This document shows positions 56,066-64,000 of a stretch of 64,000 nt of DNA, piece after piece. A program made the position numbers and the translations under genes. Source of the DNA: Acidimicrobiaceae bacterium (GTDB lineage: Bacteria; Actinomycetota; Acidimicrobiia; Acidimicrobiales; RAAP-2); contig PMLV01000077.1 in NCBI GenBank assembly GCA_003160635.1, positions 46,609 through 110,608 on the forward strand, in the 5' to 3' direction. The notes under the pieces are model-generated. The model was not told the origin of the DNA. It saw nothing but the letters and a program-made list of their open reading frames with translations, and did no database searches. Each line of letters begins with the position of its first letter. Position 1 is the stretch's first letter.

Positions 56066-58721
56066 CGCTCAGATCCACATCGTCTCGATCGCCTTCGTCG
56101 TCGACATATACATCTTCGGGTTCTGCTTCTTCGGTGGGTTCGGCACGTGGCATGTCAACCTGGATCAGATTCTTCGGCCTTGATTCGGGTGCGGCACGTG
56201 GGAATGAGAAGGCAGCACCCATGAGATGATCTATAGCATCGAGTGGAATCCGATAGCCCTCCTTGTGGGGCTTCGGTTCGGAGTCCTTATCAATTGGATA
56301 GAGCAGAATTAACCCGCGTCTGCTCTCCGTCCTTGCGTCCAAAAGCTGGTTCTCGTCCATGCTGGTGGCCGCTGCGGAATTAATCAGATCCGCTACACGG
56401 TCAGGTTTCGACATCAGCGTTCCGATGTTCGCCGTGGTTGCGTTACTCGATCGCTCCAGTTTCGAACGCGTCAACAGGTTGACTTGGCCACAGCCAAGAT
56501 CGATCTGTTTTGCGGGTGGTCGACGAGTGATGACTGCGAGATTCCAATATTCAAGCCATTCGTACCTCTGCTGTTCGGATATATATCTCTCCAAGAGGCC
56601 CGAGCGAAGCTCGGTGTCGGGATGGAAGGTGAAATCTCGGACAAATGTGAGCACCGATTCGGCGGCGATATCGAAAAAGATCAGCCGGCTCTCTTGCCGA
56701 TCTTGCCGCGAGCCGGAGTCGAGCGCTGTTGAAATCAGACGCTTGGCGGCTCCTCGATTGGAGGCAATTTCGGCAGGATCCCGATGATGAAAGTATGTGG
56801 TCTGAGGGCGCTGACCGCTGTACGACGCCTCACCCGGTACTGCAAAGTGCATTTTGTTTCTGGCTGTTACCTGCATCCGCGGATGGAGCCTGAGTCGGAC
56901 GGGAAGTTGTAGCGGCGTTGCATCCTCGGCTTGAATTCTCCAGACTTCCAGTCGGAGATCTCGTTCAACGTCGGCGAGGAACCTGAAATCCTCAGCAAGA
57001 TCCGCAGAGGTCCAGATCCGAGGTAGATCTTCATACCCAGGCCGATACCCGAACCATCGACCCATCTGCAGCAGGGAGTCGTAGGTTTGGGCGGTCCGTA
57101 GGAAAAAAGAGGATACTAGGCCTTCGAGAGTGAGTCCTCTTGAGAGGGTGTTACCGCCAACAGCGATCACAGTGGCTGGTTCCTTGGTGTATATCAGACG
57201 ATCCGTCGATCGGCTGTTGTCGGCAACCACCTTGACATCGGACAGAACTTCAGGGATCGCATCCTTCAGGTCAATAAATGGAATGGCGCTACGACCAAAT
57301 CGACTGGGCGGTTCCCGCTCCTGCTCGACGGTCCATTGATCCTTCCAGTCAGCTTCCGTGGTGCCAGACAACCAGTCATTCCGGAGTGCCTTAATGAAGT
57401 CTCGGATCACATCGAGTTGCTGCAGCTGAGGATCGATTCTCATTGTCGTATGGATGAGCATGCTTGAGTGTTTCCGCTCTCCCGACCTCACTCGGCGGGC
57501 GGCGGTTGCCAGCAAGAACCAGCGGATTGCGTCGCCCAGCGCCGGCGTGACGACGGGCGAAAACGTCCCTTTAGTTGGAACTCTGTAGTGATGGACCTCG
57601 TCATGGGGAACGATCCGAATCATGTCGTGAGGCTGGGAGTCGGTGTCCTCATCATCCTCAACCACGGCCTTTCCGAAGAGTTCCTCGGAGCCAAAATAGG
57701 GTGGAGGCTTCGGCAGCGAATAAATGAAATTGCGCGGGTAGAGGTCCTCCGCGTCAGCAGGATTTATGAGAACATTCGCAAAAGGAGTGGCCGTGTAACC
57801 AATGTACGCGACTCTGGGTAACTTCAAAAGATCCACGATCAATCGGTTAATGTTGGTCCTGTCCAGCTCCGGATCCTTTGCTGCGTTCGGGCTAGCTTGG
57901 TCTGACTCGTCGTCAATGATCAACACTGGACATGCGTCTAGCCCGCGCTCTGCGTCCGCAAGGCGAAGCCAATCACGAAGGCGGGTCAGTCGTGAGACAT
58001 TCTTCTTCACCACTGCCAGCAGACGGAGTTCGGTGCCCGCAACCAGAGCGAGAGCCTTCAGGGGACGGCCAAAATCCTCATCCTCTCCGGTCAATTGTGA
58101 CCATTTTGTCTTGTGGAGTTCGTAGAGCTGTTCGTCAAGTCTCAGTTGTGTCTGCCGCCGGAGTGCATTGTGAACGCCTGACAAGACGATGAAAAGCCGA
58201 TATCCAGCGTCCGCAGCCTTGGCGATCGTCGCCGTGAAATTGGCGGTCTTTCCCGACTGTACATATCCGAGAACCAGTCCTCTAGTTGAAATGGTGGGAC
58301 TGTGCGGGTCTGCGAGAAGGCTGACGACATTCGTCGAGGCCTCGTCCAACGACTCGACCGCGTCCTTCCAATCGGGATCAGATTCGAGTGATTTTTTGAG
58401 TCCAGGCCAAAAGAGGTCGTCAGCACTCGGTCCTGTGTACCAAGGTACGAATTCCTCGAGGTCGACCAACGCGCCGTGGGTTGCAATATGCCGCCGCTGT
58501 TCGGCTATCCGCAAGTGCTCTGCAACCATGCGGTCGACCAGATCGTCGTTCCCCAGCATTACCTTCAGCTTGGCCGTCGCGTTCGGGAGATCGTTGCCCT
58601 GCCGGAGCAGCAGCTCGAGTCCCTCGAGTACGCCTTGCTCCTGTGCCGTGAGTGCCATTGGTCCCTCAGCTTCTGCCGTGGTGTCTGGTGTGGCAATGTA
58701 GTCGCTATCGATTCGAATCAC
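56058..58721 (-). CDS. Z1-domain superfamily helicase/translocase
   Basis: 887 aa. Walker A GYVQSGKTANFTATIAKA (about residues 150-167), DExx box VLIIDDESDQAS, YIGYTATPFANVL (motif III), a long Z1 region with AVGGNTLSRGLTLEGL and QMGRWFGYRPGYEDLPRIW. The C-terminus ends in an acidic tail (EDVYVDDEGDRDDVD). Z1 proteins are SF2-like ATPases that occur with MORC-type ATPases and nucleases in modification systems. First gene of the six-gene operon, divergent from vsr across about 78 bp that should hold both promoters. Confidence 0.92.
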   Translation of the reverse strand: MIRIDSDYIATPDTTAEAEGPMALTAQEQGVLEGLELLLRQGNDLPNATAKLKVMLGNDDLVDRMVAEHLRIAEQRRHIATHGALVDLEEFVPWYTGPSADDLFWPGLKKSLESDPDWKDAVESLDEASTNVVSLLADPHSPTISTRGLVLGYVQSGKTANFTATIAKAADAGYRLFIVLSGVHNALRRQTQLRLDEQLYELHKTKWSQLTGEDEDFGRPLKALALVAGTELRLLAVVKKNVSRLTRLRDWLRLADAERGLDACPVLIIDDESDQASPNAAKDPELDRTNINRLIVDLLKLPRVAYIGYTATPFANVLINPADAEDLYPRNFIYSLPKPPPYFGSEELFGKAVVEDDEDTDSQPHDMIRIVPHDEVHHYRVPTKGTFSPVVTPALGDAIRWFLLATAARRVRSGERKHSSMLIHTTMRIDPQLQQLDVIRDFIKALRNDWLSGTTEADWKDQWTVEQEREPPSRFGRSAIPFIDLKDAIPEVLSDVKVVADNSRSTDRLIYTKEPATVIAVGGNTLSRGLTLEGLVSSFFLRTAQTYDSLLQMGRWFGYRPGYEDLPRIWTSADLAEDFRFLADVERDLRLEVWRIQAEDATPLQLPVRLRLHPRMQVTARNKMHFAVPGEASYSGQRPQTTYFHHRDPAEIASNRGAAKRLISTALDSGSRQDRQESRLIFFDIAAESVLTFVRDFTFHPDTELRSGLLERYISEQQRYEWLEYWNLAVITRRPPAKQIDLGCGQVNLLTRSKLERSSNATTANIGTLMSKPDRVADLINSAAATSMDENQLLDARTESRRGLILLYPIDKDSEPKPHKEGYRIPLDAIDHLMGAAFSFPRAAPESRPKNLIQVDMPRAEPTEEAEPEDVYVDDEGDRDDVDLSDA

Positions 58722-58799
58722 CCGGAATTAGGCAGATCCTCGAGCTAAGAGGCTGAGTTTTGGATTGGGTGAAAAGCGCAGACACAGGGGAGGCACGAT

Positions 58800-59240
58800 T
58801 TGGCTATGGGGAAGCAGAAGAGTGGTCCTCGGCTGCGACCCCCAACGCCTCAGGTCTCCCAGCAGATGGCCAGGATGCCCACGGTGGGATCTGGGCCCGA
58901 GATGGCCATCCGAAGGGAGCTGCACTCGAGGGGACTCCGGTTCCGAGTCGCCCCTTGTCATCTGCCAGGCCGTCCGGACCTCGCCTTCACGCGTGCACGT
59001 CTCGCAGTGTTCGTTGATGGCTGCTTCTGGCATGCCTGCCCATTGCACTGCTCCGTACCGAAATCAAACCGGGAATGGTGGATCGCAAAGTTCACCATGA
59101 CTCGGGAAAGAGACGAGCGAAAGGATGCCGGTTTGGCATCGCTAGGGTGGTCAGCAATCCATATATGGGAGCACGATCCAGTCCAAACTTCCTGTGATTG
59201 GATCGAGGAGGAGTGGCGAAGAAGGCTTGCCGAGAGATGA
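58800..59240 (+). CDS. vsr: Vsr-type very-short-patch endonuclease
   Basis: 146 aa from TTG 58800, chosen because GGGGAGG lies 6 nt upstream; ATG 58806 is the alternative. Vsr motifs are SGPEMAIRRELHSRGLRFRV, LPGRPDLAFTRARLAVFVDG (catalytic Asp), CFWHACPLHCSVPKSN (zinc site and His) and WEHDP near the end. Vsr nicks T:G mismatches from 5-methylcytosine deamination and so protects the methylated genome. It lies 60 bp before the GHKL ATPase start on the same strand and partners the C5 methyltransferase of this island. Confidence 0.92.
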   Translation: MAMGKQKSGPRLRPPTPQVSQQMARMPTVGSGPEMAIRRELHSRGLRFRVAPCHLPGRPDLAFTRARLAVFVDGCFWHACPLHCSVPKSNREWWIAKFTMTRERDERKDAGLASLGWSAIHIWEHDPVQTSCDWIEEEWRRRLAER

Positions 59241-59300
59241 TGCGTGCGAATGGATGCGCGACGTGGCATCTTGGTGGCGAACCTAGATCGGGGAAATGAG

Positions 59301-60596
59301 GTGCCCAAAACGAGCAGTGCCATGGACGTAACGCCCTCTGCGAGCCGTTTGACGAATTCGCTACGTGACATTGGTTACGACTTTGCCTCGGCGGTCGCAG
59401 ATCTGGTTGATAACAGTATTTCCGCAGGATCACGGCAGATTGACATCGAACTTGTATATGAGGGCGAGAGTTCCTACATCCTAATTGCTGACGATGGCTG
59501 GGGAATGGGCGATGATGATCTCACCGAAGCGCTGAGGTTCGGTTCTCGTCGCGACTATCTGAACGATGAGCTAGGCAGGTACGGACTAGGTCTGAAGACC
59601 GCGTCACTGTCCCAATGCCGAAGGGTGACCGTAATGTCGAGGAGGACTCCGATTCAACGGAGGATATCGGCTCGCACCTTGGATCTGGATCATATTATGG
59701 ATACGGATCGCTGGGAACTGGTGGAGGTTCCGGAGGACACGTGGGCGTTCCGGGCGCTGGAATGGCTCGATTCATCCCCTGGCACCGTCGTGTGTTGGGA
59801 GAAACTCGATCGCGTTCTCCCCAAGGGACGTTCAGTTGGGGGAGGGCGGCGGCGAATCGAATCCTTATCAAATCGTCTTTCAGATCATCTGGGCATGATT
59901 TTCCACCGTTTTCTTGAGGGTTCTGCGCTGGATTGCCACCGCCTCGCCATTACTGTTAATGGACAGAAGGTACGGCCGTGGAACCCATTTGCACCTAAGG
60001 AGGAAGCTCGTATCGAGTTACCTCGTCGGCAGTTCGAAATCGTCGCAGGTGATGAAGTTGGTTTCGTATCCTTCACTCCCATCGTGCTGCCCGCTCGTAA
60101 TCTATTTTCCGGAATTAACGAGTTTGAACGGATGAGCGGTCCTGCCAAATGGAACCGTCAGCAGGGGATATACGTTTATCGCGCGGATCGTCTCGTTCAA
60201 AGCGGCGGATGGTGCGGGCTGCGAGCAATCGACGAACACACAAAGCTAGCTCGAGCGGCCATCGATTTTATGCCCGAGCTGGATGAGCTCTTTCGCATCA
60301 ATGTGGCAAAGATGCGGGTTTCACTCCCGGTCGAAGTACGACCACTGATTGAACCTCACGTGACAGATCTATGTCACCGAGCACAAGAGATGTACCGTCG
60401 CGACCTGCGAGAGGGTGTTAACCAAGAACCCCTCGGCACTGTTCGAGATGAGGTGACATCCTCTATTGACGCACAGGAGATTGGTGCGGCGATCCTGTCC
60501 GCGTCACTCGCAACAAAGACCACGGCCCAGTTGCAATCGATCGTTGACCACTTACGGCGGACTAACCCAAACGTAGTCAAACGGCTAGGTTGGTGA
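59301..60596 (+). CDS. MORC/MutL-like GHKL ATPase of the modification island
   Basis: About 431 aa from GTG 59301, which has GGGGA 6 nt upstream; a GTG at 59244 and an ATG at 59322 are alternatives. Bergerat-fold motifs are AVADLVDNSISAGSRQ (N-box), ILIADDGWGMGDDDL (DxGxG) and LGRYGLGLKTASLSQC (glycine-rich lid). The C-terminus is alpha-rich. This matches the bacterial MORC-type ATPases linked to restriction-modification operons by Iyer, Abhiman and Aravind (2008). Such ATPases probably clamp DNA on ATP binding. It converges with the methyltransferase, overlapping it by 20 bp. Confidence 0.92.
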   Translation: MPKTSSAMDVTPSASRLTNSLRDIGYDFASAVADLVDNSISAGSRQIDIELVYEGESSYILIADDGWGMGDDDLTEALRFGSRRDYLNDELGRYGLGLKTASLSQCRRVTVMSRRTPIQRRISARTLDLDHIMDTDRWELVEVPEDTWAFRALEWLDSSPGTVVCWEKLDRVLPKGRSVGGGRRRIESLSNRLSDHLGMIFHRFLEGSALDCHRLAITVNGQKVRPWNPFAPKEEARIELPRRQFEIVAGDEVGFVSFTPIVLPARNLFSGINEFERMSGPAKWNRQQGIYVYRADRLVQSGGWCGLRAIDEHTKLARAAIDFMPELDELFRINVAKMRVSLPVEVRPLIEPHVTDLCHRAQEMYRRDLREGVNQEPLGTVRDEVTSSIDAQEIGAAILSASLATKTTAQLQSIVDHLRRTNPNVVKRLGW

Positions 60597-62562
60597 TCTC
60601 AAGAACCTCTTGGTAGCAGTTTTCAGCTGCGAACTTACATCCATCCAGGAGGGGACAGTGTCCGCAGTCTGGCGACCGACCCGCCGTGCATGTCGATGCC
60701 GCCAGTTCCATCAGTGCCAAGTGGGCATCTTGTGCACGGTCCTCGCCTCCGATCAATCGTGCAACAGCAAGACGTCCATCGCTGTAACGGTTTTTATGCT
60801 CAACATTTTCGCCAAGAAATCGGGCGGCAACTCGCAGAACGCCATTGATAACTAACACAGGCTCATCACGATCTTCCGAATAGCTTGGGCAGACAAGCAC
60901 AGCTAAATCCGCCACCGTCGAATTCACACCAGGAGCGGCAGCCAACTCTGGGGCTTCTGCATTCCTACCAATCGCAGCTGGGTGCGCGACAAACCATTTG
61001 GCCGCCGACTTGACTAGCTCTAATCGGTCAGAGCGTCCCCTGATCTTGGCATACAGCTCGAGTGCCTTCAGATTCGAGGGCTCAAGCGAGTCAGCCGGCG
61101 TCACAAGTTGACGGGTAGCGGCCCACGCTTCCTGAACGTGGTCGCGAGCTAACCGCGACCACATGGTCTCAGCTTGGATTACTTGCCAGCGTGATTCAGC
61201 TTTGAGCCATGGAGTCGTAAGTCTCTTTCGACGACGAAACCAGGTGGCGAGAGTCTTTGATATATCACGCGTAGACCAAGGTTCAGCGTGTGAGTAGTGC
61301 AGCGAGTCGAGCACAGCTCGCCCAAGGTGATTTGCCAACATGGGGGGAACGGCGTTTCCTATCTGGCGAAAAGCAGCGGAAGGGGGTCCCGCAAAGCGGA
61401 CATGGTCTGGAAAGGTCTGTATGCGTGCCGCCTCCCGAACGGTGATGGTTCGATCCTGCTCGGGATGGATGAATCCGTACCCGTCCTTCGCAATGTGAGC
61501 TGTAATCGTTCGACTTAGCCCGTTCCAGTCAAGGCGCTTGTACTTATCGTCGAAAATATCGGATCGATACCTCTTCAGGTGTTCATCAATGTCCGCATAT
61601 CGCGTCGTCGAATCCATCTGCGCAAATGCGAGTGCATCATCCTCTCGGACTGGCCGCGTTATGTGGTCATATAGCCGATGCGTAAGACGACCAGTAAGGC
61701 CCTTCCGCATTTCGCGCTGGAACTCCGTTTGTGGCACCAATGGATAGTTCGCCCAGCCTGATGCGACAGGATCCGAAGGATCGTCCCCGTTATCAGGCCG
61801 CCAACCCCCTCCCACTTCGGGCAAATCACCGATGGCGTTTCGAAGGTTGATCTCGGTGGCGGCCGGCACTGGCCAATCAAACCGGACTCCATGCGCTAGT
61901 CCGATGAGAATTAGGCGGCTCCGAGTCTGTGGAACACCGTATTCCCAGGCGGGAACAACCCGTTCCTCAACTGAGTACCCCATCAGCTCGAGTTCATCGA
62001 CCATTGAGCGCAAAATCCACATATCTCTGTCCAACGCCATGTCAGGCACATTTTCCATGAGAACGGCTGTGGGTCTAGCTATCGAAACGATCCAAAGGAA
62101 AGCCTGCCATAGATCCTTTCGCATGTCGTGTTCAGGTCTAACGCCTTGGCGAACAAGATTCCGAAGACCGGAACGCCCGACGCGCGAAAACGCTTGGCAA
62201 GGTGGCCCACCAGCGATAAGGGTTACGCCTAATGTGCGAATGAAGTTGGCGACTTCTTCGACAACGGCGTCATTCCCGAGATCCCAGTTCGCGCTGAGGC
62301 CGGGGTGATAGGCGCGGTGGGTTTCGAGAGCGAACTCGTCGTTATCAACACCGAGGATTACATCGAAACCAGCCTCCGCGAGGCCTAAGCTCAAACCGCC
62401 GGCGCCACAGAACAGATCGACCGCCAACGGGCGCTTCAGCCGCGCCAAGAGATCGACGAGTTCGTCTTTGTTCGAGACGGCTAGAGGATGTGGTTTCAAC
62501 TTGACGTACGGACCACGCACCATCTTGACGGCGTACGGGTCCCTTACTTTGATTGTCGCCAC
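60577..62562 (-). CDS. C5 cytosine methyltransferase fused to an HhH-GPD glycosylase-like domain
   Basis: 661 aa. C5-MTase motifs are LFCGAGGLSLGLAEAGFD (I), GGPPCQAFSRVG (IV, with the catalytic Cys), VLMENVPD (VI), QTRSRLILIG (VIII) and AFRQIGNAVPPMLANHLG (X, about residue 405). After about residue 425 a second domain begins. It resembles MutY/EndoIII: NLKALELYAKIRGRSDRLEL, a helix-hairpin-helix-like AAAPGVNSTVADLA, VLVINGVLRVAARF, and a CTAGRSPDCGHCPLLDGC iron-sulphur cluster motif (C-x7-C-x2-C-x5-C; EndoIII has C-x6). The usual catalytic Asp in the PILDGNVKRV-type segment is Ile here, so glycosylase activity is doubtful. Start GTG 62562; ATG 62523 is possible. Confidence 0.9.
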   Translation of the reverse strand: MATIKVRDPYAVKMVRGPYVKLKPHPLAVSNKDELVDLLARLKRPLAVDLFCGAGGLSLGLAEAGFDVILGVDNDEFALETHRAYHPGLSANWDLGNDAVVEEVANFIRTLGVTLIAGGPPCQAFSRVGRSGLRNLVRQGVRPEHDMRKDLWQAFLWIVSIARPTAVLMENVPDMALDRDMWILRSMVDELELMGYSVEERVVPAWEYGVPQTRSRLILIGLAHGVRFDWPVPAATEINLRNAIGDLPEVGGGWRPDNGDDPSDPVASGWANYPLVPQTEFQREMRKGLTGRLTHRLYDHITRPVREDDALAFAQMDSTTRYADIDEHLKRYRSDIFDDKYKRLDWNGLSRTITAHIAKDGYGFIHPEQDRTITVREAARIQTFPDHVRFAGPPSAAFRQIGNAVPPMLANHLGRAVLDSLHYSHAEPWSTRDISKTLATWFRRRKRLTTPWLKAESRWQVIQAETMWSRLARDHVQEAWAATRQLVTPADSLEPSNLKALELYAKIRGRSDRLELVKSAAKWFVAHPAAIGRNAEAPELAAAPGVNSTVADLAVLVCPSYSEDRDEPVLVINGVLRVAARFLGENVEHKNRYSDGRLAVARLIGGEDRAQDAHLALMELAASTCTAGRSPDCGHCPLLDGCKFAAENCYQEVLEITNLAV

Positions 62563-62684
62563 CTCTATTTACCGGGTTCCATTCTCCGCCTCTCGGCGTC
62601 TCTGTACACTCTCTAGTCAGAGGGAGCCTAGACGAGCGCTGTATCGACCTGTTGGAGGCGAAGGGTTGAAGGAGGCTTGGCTTC

Positions 62685-62993
62685 CTAACCGCCGAGTTCA
62701 CCAACCGGGTTTGAAATCGCACCGAAGGCTGCCGTCCGCTCCGCAATGATCCGGATGACTTCCGATTGCGGAAGCCCAACCTCCAGTGCACCCGACGAGG
62801 CGAGGATTTCGGCCTTGATGATCGCACCAGTGGCGCCGACCGCGGGAACTGTCAGCTCGATCATCCAGCCTTCGGCGTCTATAGAACCCAGTGCTCCATA
62901 CATCTCCAGACGGTGGAGCAGGGTTGAAAACGGACCATTTGGAGCGGGTTCGCCACCGAATACCACAAATCTAACTTCTACGCGCCATTCCAC
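62685..62993 (-). CDS. small hypothetical protein
   Basis: 102 aa. A regular beta-alpha pattern (MEWRVEVRFVVFGGEPAPNG, RLEMYGALGSIDAEGW, IELTVPAVGATGAII, VGLPQSEVIRIIAERTA) suggests a folded single-domain protein; I do not recognise the family. It lies 122 bp upstream of the methyltransferase on the same strand and could be the first gene of that transcript, perhaps a controller, but no helix-turn-helix is seen. Confidence 0.6.
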   Translation of the reverse strand: MEWRVEVRFVVFGGEPAPNGPFSTLLHRLEMYGALGSIDAEGWMIELTVPAVGATGAIIKAEILASSGALEVGLPQSEVIRIIAERTAAFGAISNPVGELGG

Positions 62994-63094
62994 GATACCT
63001 CCCGAGTACTCCAGATCGCTTCTCCATTGAACGGTCTCGCTTCATACAGGATTTGGAACATCGACTCGAACTGCCTCGAGGCTCCCTCCGTAAC

Positions 63095-63165
63095 GGGGCC
63101 GAAAGGCCCCGACCGCCTGCCGAGGCGGCGGCGCAGCCGCCGGCCGACGGCGGGGCGGCTTGAAG
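63095..63165. terminator. cluster of GC-rich hairpins
   Basis: A perfect GGGGCC-GAAA-GGCCCC stem-loop at 63095-63110 is followed by two further G/C stems (GGCGGC...GCCGCC near 63123-63140). No T-run follows on either strand, so this may be a bidirectional terminator or an element-associated structure. Confidence 0.5.
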
Positions 63166-63452
63166 CAGTAGAGAAAACTCCTGAATTACGGGGTCAGTGT
63201 TGCGGGGATCTCATCTAACTCTCCTTCTTCTCATTTCCTTCTTTCTGCTCTTTCCCTCTCCATCCTCGTTCTTGTTCGTTGGTCTTCTTTGTGAGTCGTT
63301 GGATCTTTGTCTCTTGTCATTTCCAGACTCATCCTCAACCTCCTTTCGGTGTTTCGTGATGGACCTCTCAGTCTGTTGCAGTGACGAATTCAGCAATGTC
63401 GTGACCTGGTGTTTGTTCGGTTCGGTCTCGCGAATTGGCCATTCATAGGTAG

Positions 63453-63483
63453 GGAAGGAATTCGCCTTCCCCCTTTGAAGGGG
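63453..63483. promoter_or_regulatory. inverted repeats just upstream of the element's first gene
   Basis: GGAAGGAATTCGCCTTCC at 63453-63470 and CCCCTTTGAAGGGG at 63470-63483 are adjacent small hairpins; the second covers the ribosome binding site (AGGGGAG) of the gene starting at 63490, so they could control its translation. Confidence 0.45.
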
Positions 63484-63489
63484 AGCACC

Positions 63490-63807
63490 ATGCGACTACC
63501 CGTAGACACCAGTGCCGTGAACTTCGTCTCGGCCGGACCACCCGAGCCGGCGATCGATTTCGGCACCAAGGCGCAGAAGACCGACGACAAGGGTCTCGGC
63601 ATCAACCAGGTCCACCTCTTCGTCGTCGGCGGCGGTACCCGTGAAGTGATCACGGTCAAGGTGGCCGGAGAGCTCAAGGGCATCGGCGAGTTCACCCCGG
63701 TCAAGGTGACCGAGCTGGTGGCCACGACCTGGAACATGGAGGACCGCTCCGGTGTCTCGTTCCGGGCGCTCAAGGTCGAGGTCCTCACTCAGCGGACTAG
63801 CGCCTGA
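63490..63807 (+). CDS. conserved conjugative-element (AICE/pSAM2-type) protein
   Basis: 105 aa from ATG 63490, with AGGGGAG 5 nt upstream; a longer frame to 63409 is not needed. The text MRLPVDTSAVNFVSAGPPEP and DFGTKAQKTDDKGLGINQVH then VRVT-like KVTELVATTW matches, by recall, a small protein that lies just before the FtsK/TraB-like gene in Streptomyces-type integrative conjugative elements. Role unknown, probably in transfer or replication. It overlaps the next gene by 1 bp. Confidence 0.85.
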   Translation: MRLPVDTSAVNFVSAGPPEPAIDFGTKAQKTDDKGLGINQVHLFVVGGGTREVITVKVAGELKGIGEFTPVKVTELVATTWNMEDRSGVSFRALKVEVLTQRTSA

Positions 63808-63950
63808 TGGAACGGTTCTTCGGGATCGTGCTGACCATGATGGTGGTGCTGATGCTGCTCGGATTCGTCCTGGCGCATCTGGCCATCGCCATCTTCTTGT
63901 TGCTGGCCGCCGGTCTCATCGGGCGTCAGCTGCGCCGGCACGGTGCCTGA
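63807..63950 (+). CDS. small membrane protein of the conjugative element
   Basis: 47 aa, one or two hydrophobic segments (IVLTMMVVLMLLGFVLAHL, then AIAIFLLLAAGLIG) and a basic tail RQLRRHGA. Its ATG overlaps the previous stop (TGATG). Such short membrane genes sit between the two neighbours in actinobacterial integrative conjugative elements. Found by reading the sequence. Confidence 0.75.
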   Translation: MERFFGIVLTMMVVLMLLGFVLAHLAIAIFLLLAAGLIGRQLRRHGA

Positions 63951-64000
63951 GCGCCGCATCCGGACCCTCGGCTCCTACTCCCGGATGGCGTTGGCTGTCC
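63943..64000 (+). CDS. start of probable FtsK/TraB-like transfer gene (cut by window edge)
   Basis: GTG 63943 overlaps the previous gene and opens MPERRIRTLGSYSRMALAV with no stop to the window end. The order suggests the double-stranded DNA translocase of an AICE. Identity is inferred from context and only 19 codons are visible. Confidence 0.4.
   Translation, partial: MPERRIRTLGSYSRMALAV

Larger units (their letters stand above)
62994..63489. other. non-coding stretch before the conjugative element
   Basis: GC-rich hairpins occupy 63091-63165, then a pyrimidine-rich, lower-GC stretch (about 63205-63330, many CTTCTTC/TTTCC runs), then two short inverted repeats at 63453-63483. No convincing gene; a 61-codon minus-strand frame here is low-complexity K/R/E. 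It probably holds the promoter or control region of the genes that follow. Confidence 0.5.

Noticed and set aside
63211..63396. 61-codon basic protein on the minus strand
   Set aside because: Low-complexity K/R/E sequence produced by the pyrimidine-rich stretch; no start signal.

Overview
The window looks like chromosome of a high-GC actinobacterium (Actinomycetota; Acidimicrobiia is a guess from overall flavour, not proven). Pointers are GC-rich codon use with frequent GTG/TTG starts, an F420-type LLM oxidoreductase, an SNF2/SWIM pair, a DUF459-like SGNH protein, coexisting AddAB-like and RecBCD enzymes, and the opening genes of an actinobacterial conjugative element at the right edge. GC content is visibly lower in the accessory blocks near 31-32.6 kb, 36-37.3 kb and 50.6-62.6 kb. 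Layout: 0-10.8 kb holds an SNF2 helicase (cut by the left edge), a SWIM zinc-finger partner, a small esterase, an LLM oxidoreductase, a phospholipase D-like lipoprotein and an SbcC/SbcD-like pair. 10.8-17.8 kb holds CutA and an AddA-like helicase-nuclease with an AddB-like partner that is broken by a one-base homopolymer frameshift. 18-24.2 kb is a catabolic oxygenase cluster: P450, TetR, Rieske oxygenase, tandem CaiB/BaiF CoA-transferase and adrenodoxin-type ferredoxin, with a perfect 14-bp palindrome in the TetR/Rieske divergent region. 24.2-30.3 kb contains two copies of a PaaI-like thioesterase on a ~455-bp duplication, an SGNH/acyltransferase pair, an XRE/nucleotidyltransferase toxin-antitoxin pair and an ISL3 transposase remnant. 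30.4-37.6 kb carries an HD hydrolase, a SIR2 protein with a macro-like N-terminus (probable defence gene), a beta-CASP nuclease / ARPP-1 / HDAC-like cluster and a PD-(D/E)XK-like protein. 37.8-46.6 kb is a complete recC-recB-recD operon. 46.6-50.3 kb is a dispersed repeat with tRNA-Gly-like 3' ends, split by an intact IS21-family element (46949-49885) whose 6-bp target duplication and terminal repeats can be read directly; an unoccupied copy of the same repeat lies at 27.2-27.5 kb. 50.6-62.6 kb is a nine-gene modification/defence island of the MORC/MutL-like GHKL ATPase type: a six-gene overlapping minus-strand operon (Z1 helicase, DUF4420-like PD-(D/E)XK nuclease, second GHKL-like ATPase, two unknown proteins, HNH nuclease), divergent vsr and GHKL ATPase genes, and a convergent C5 cytosine methyltransferase with a C-terminal HhH-glycosylase-like domain. 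63.1-64 kb has GC-rich hairpins and then the first genes of an integrative conjugative element that continues beyond the window. How they work together: the window is rich in DNA-end processing (SbcCD-like, AddAB-like, RecBCD) and in accessory defence or mobility modules placed between housekeeping blocks. The most interesting unit is the MORC/Z1/methyltransferase island. Its general type was described from comparative genomics, but the methyltransferase-glycosylase fusion, which lacks the usual catalytic Asp, and the presence of two distinct GHKL-like ATPases deserve study.
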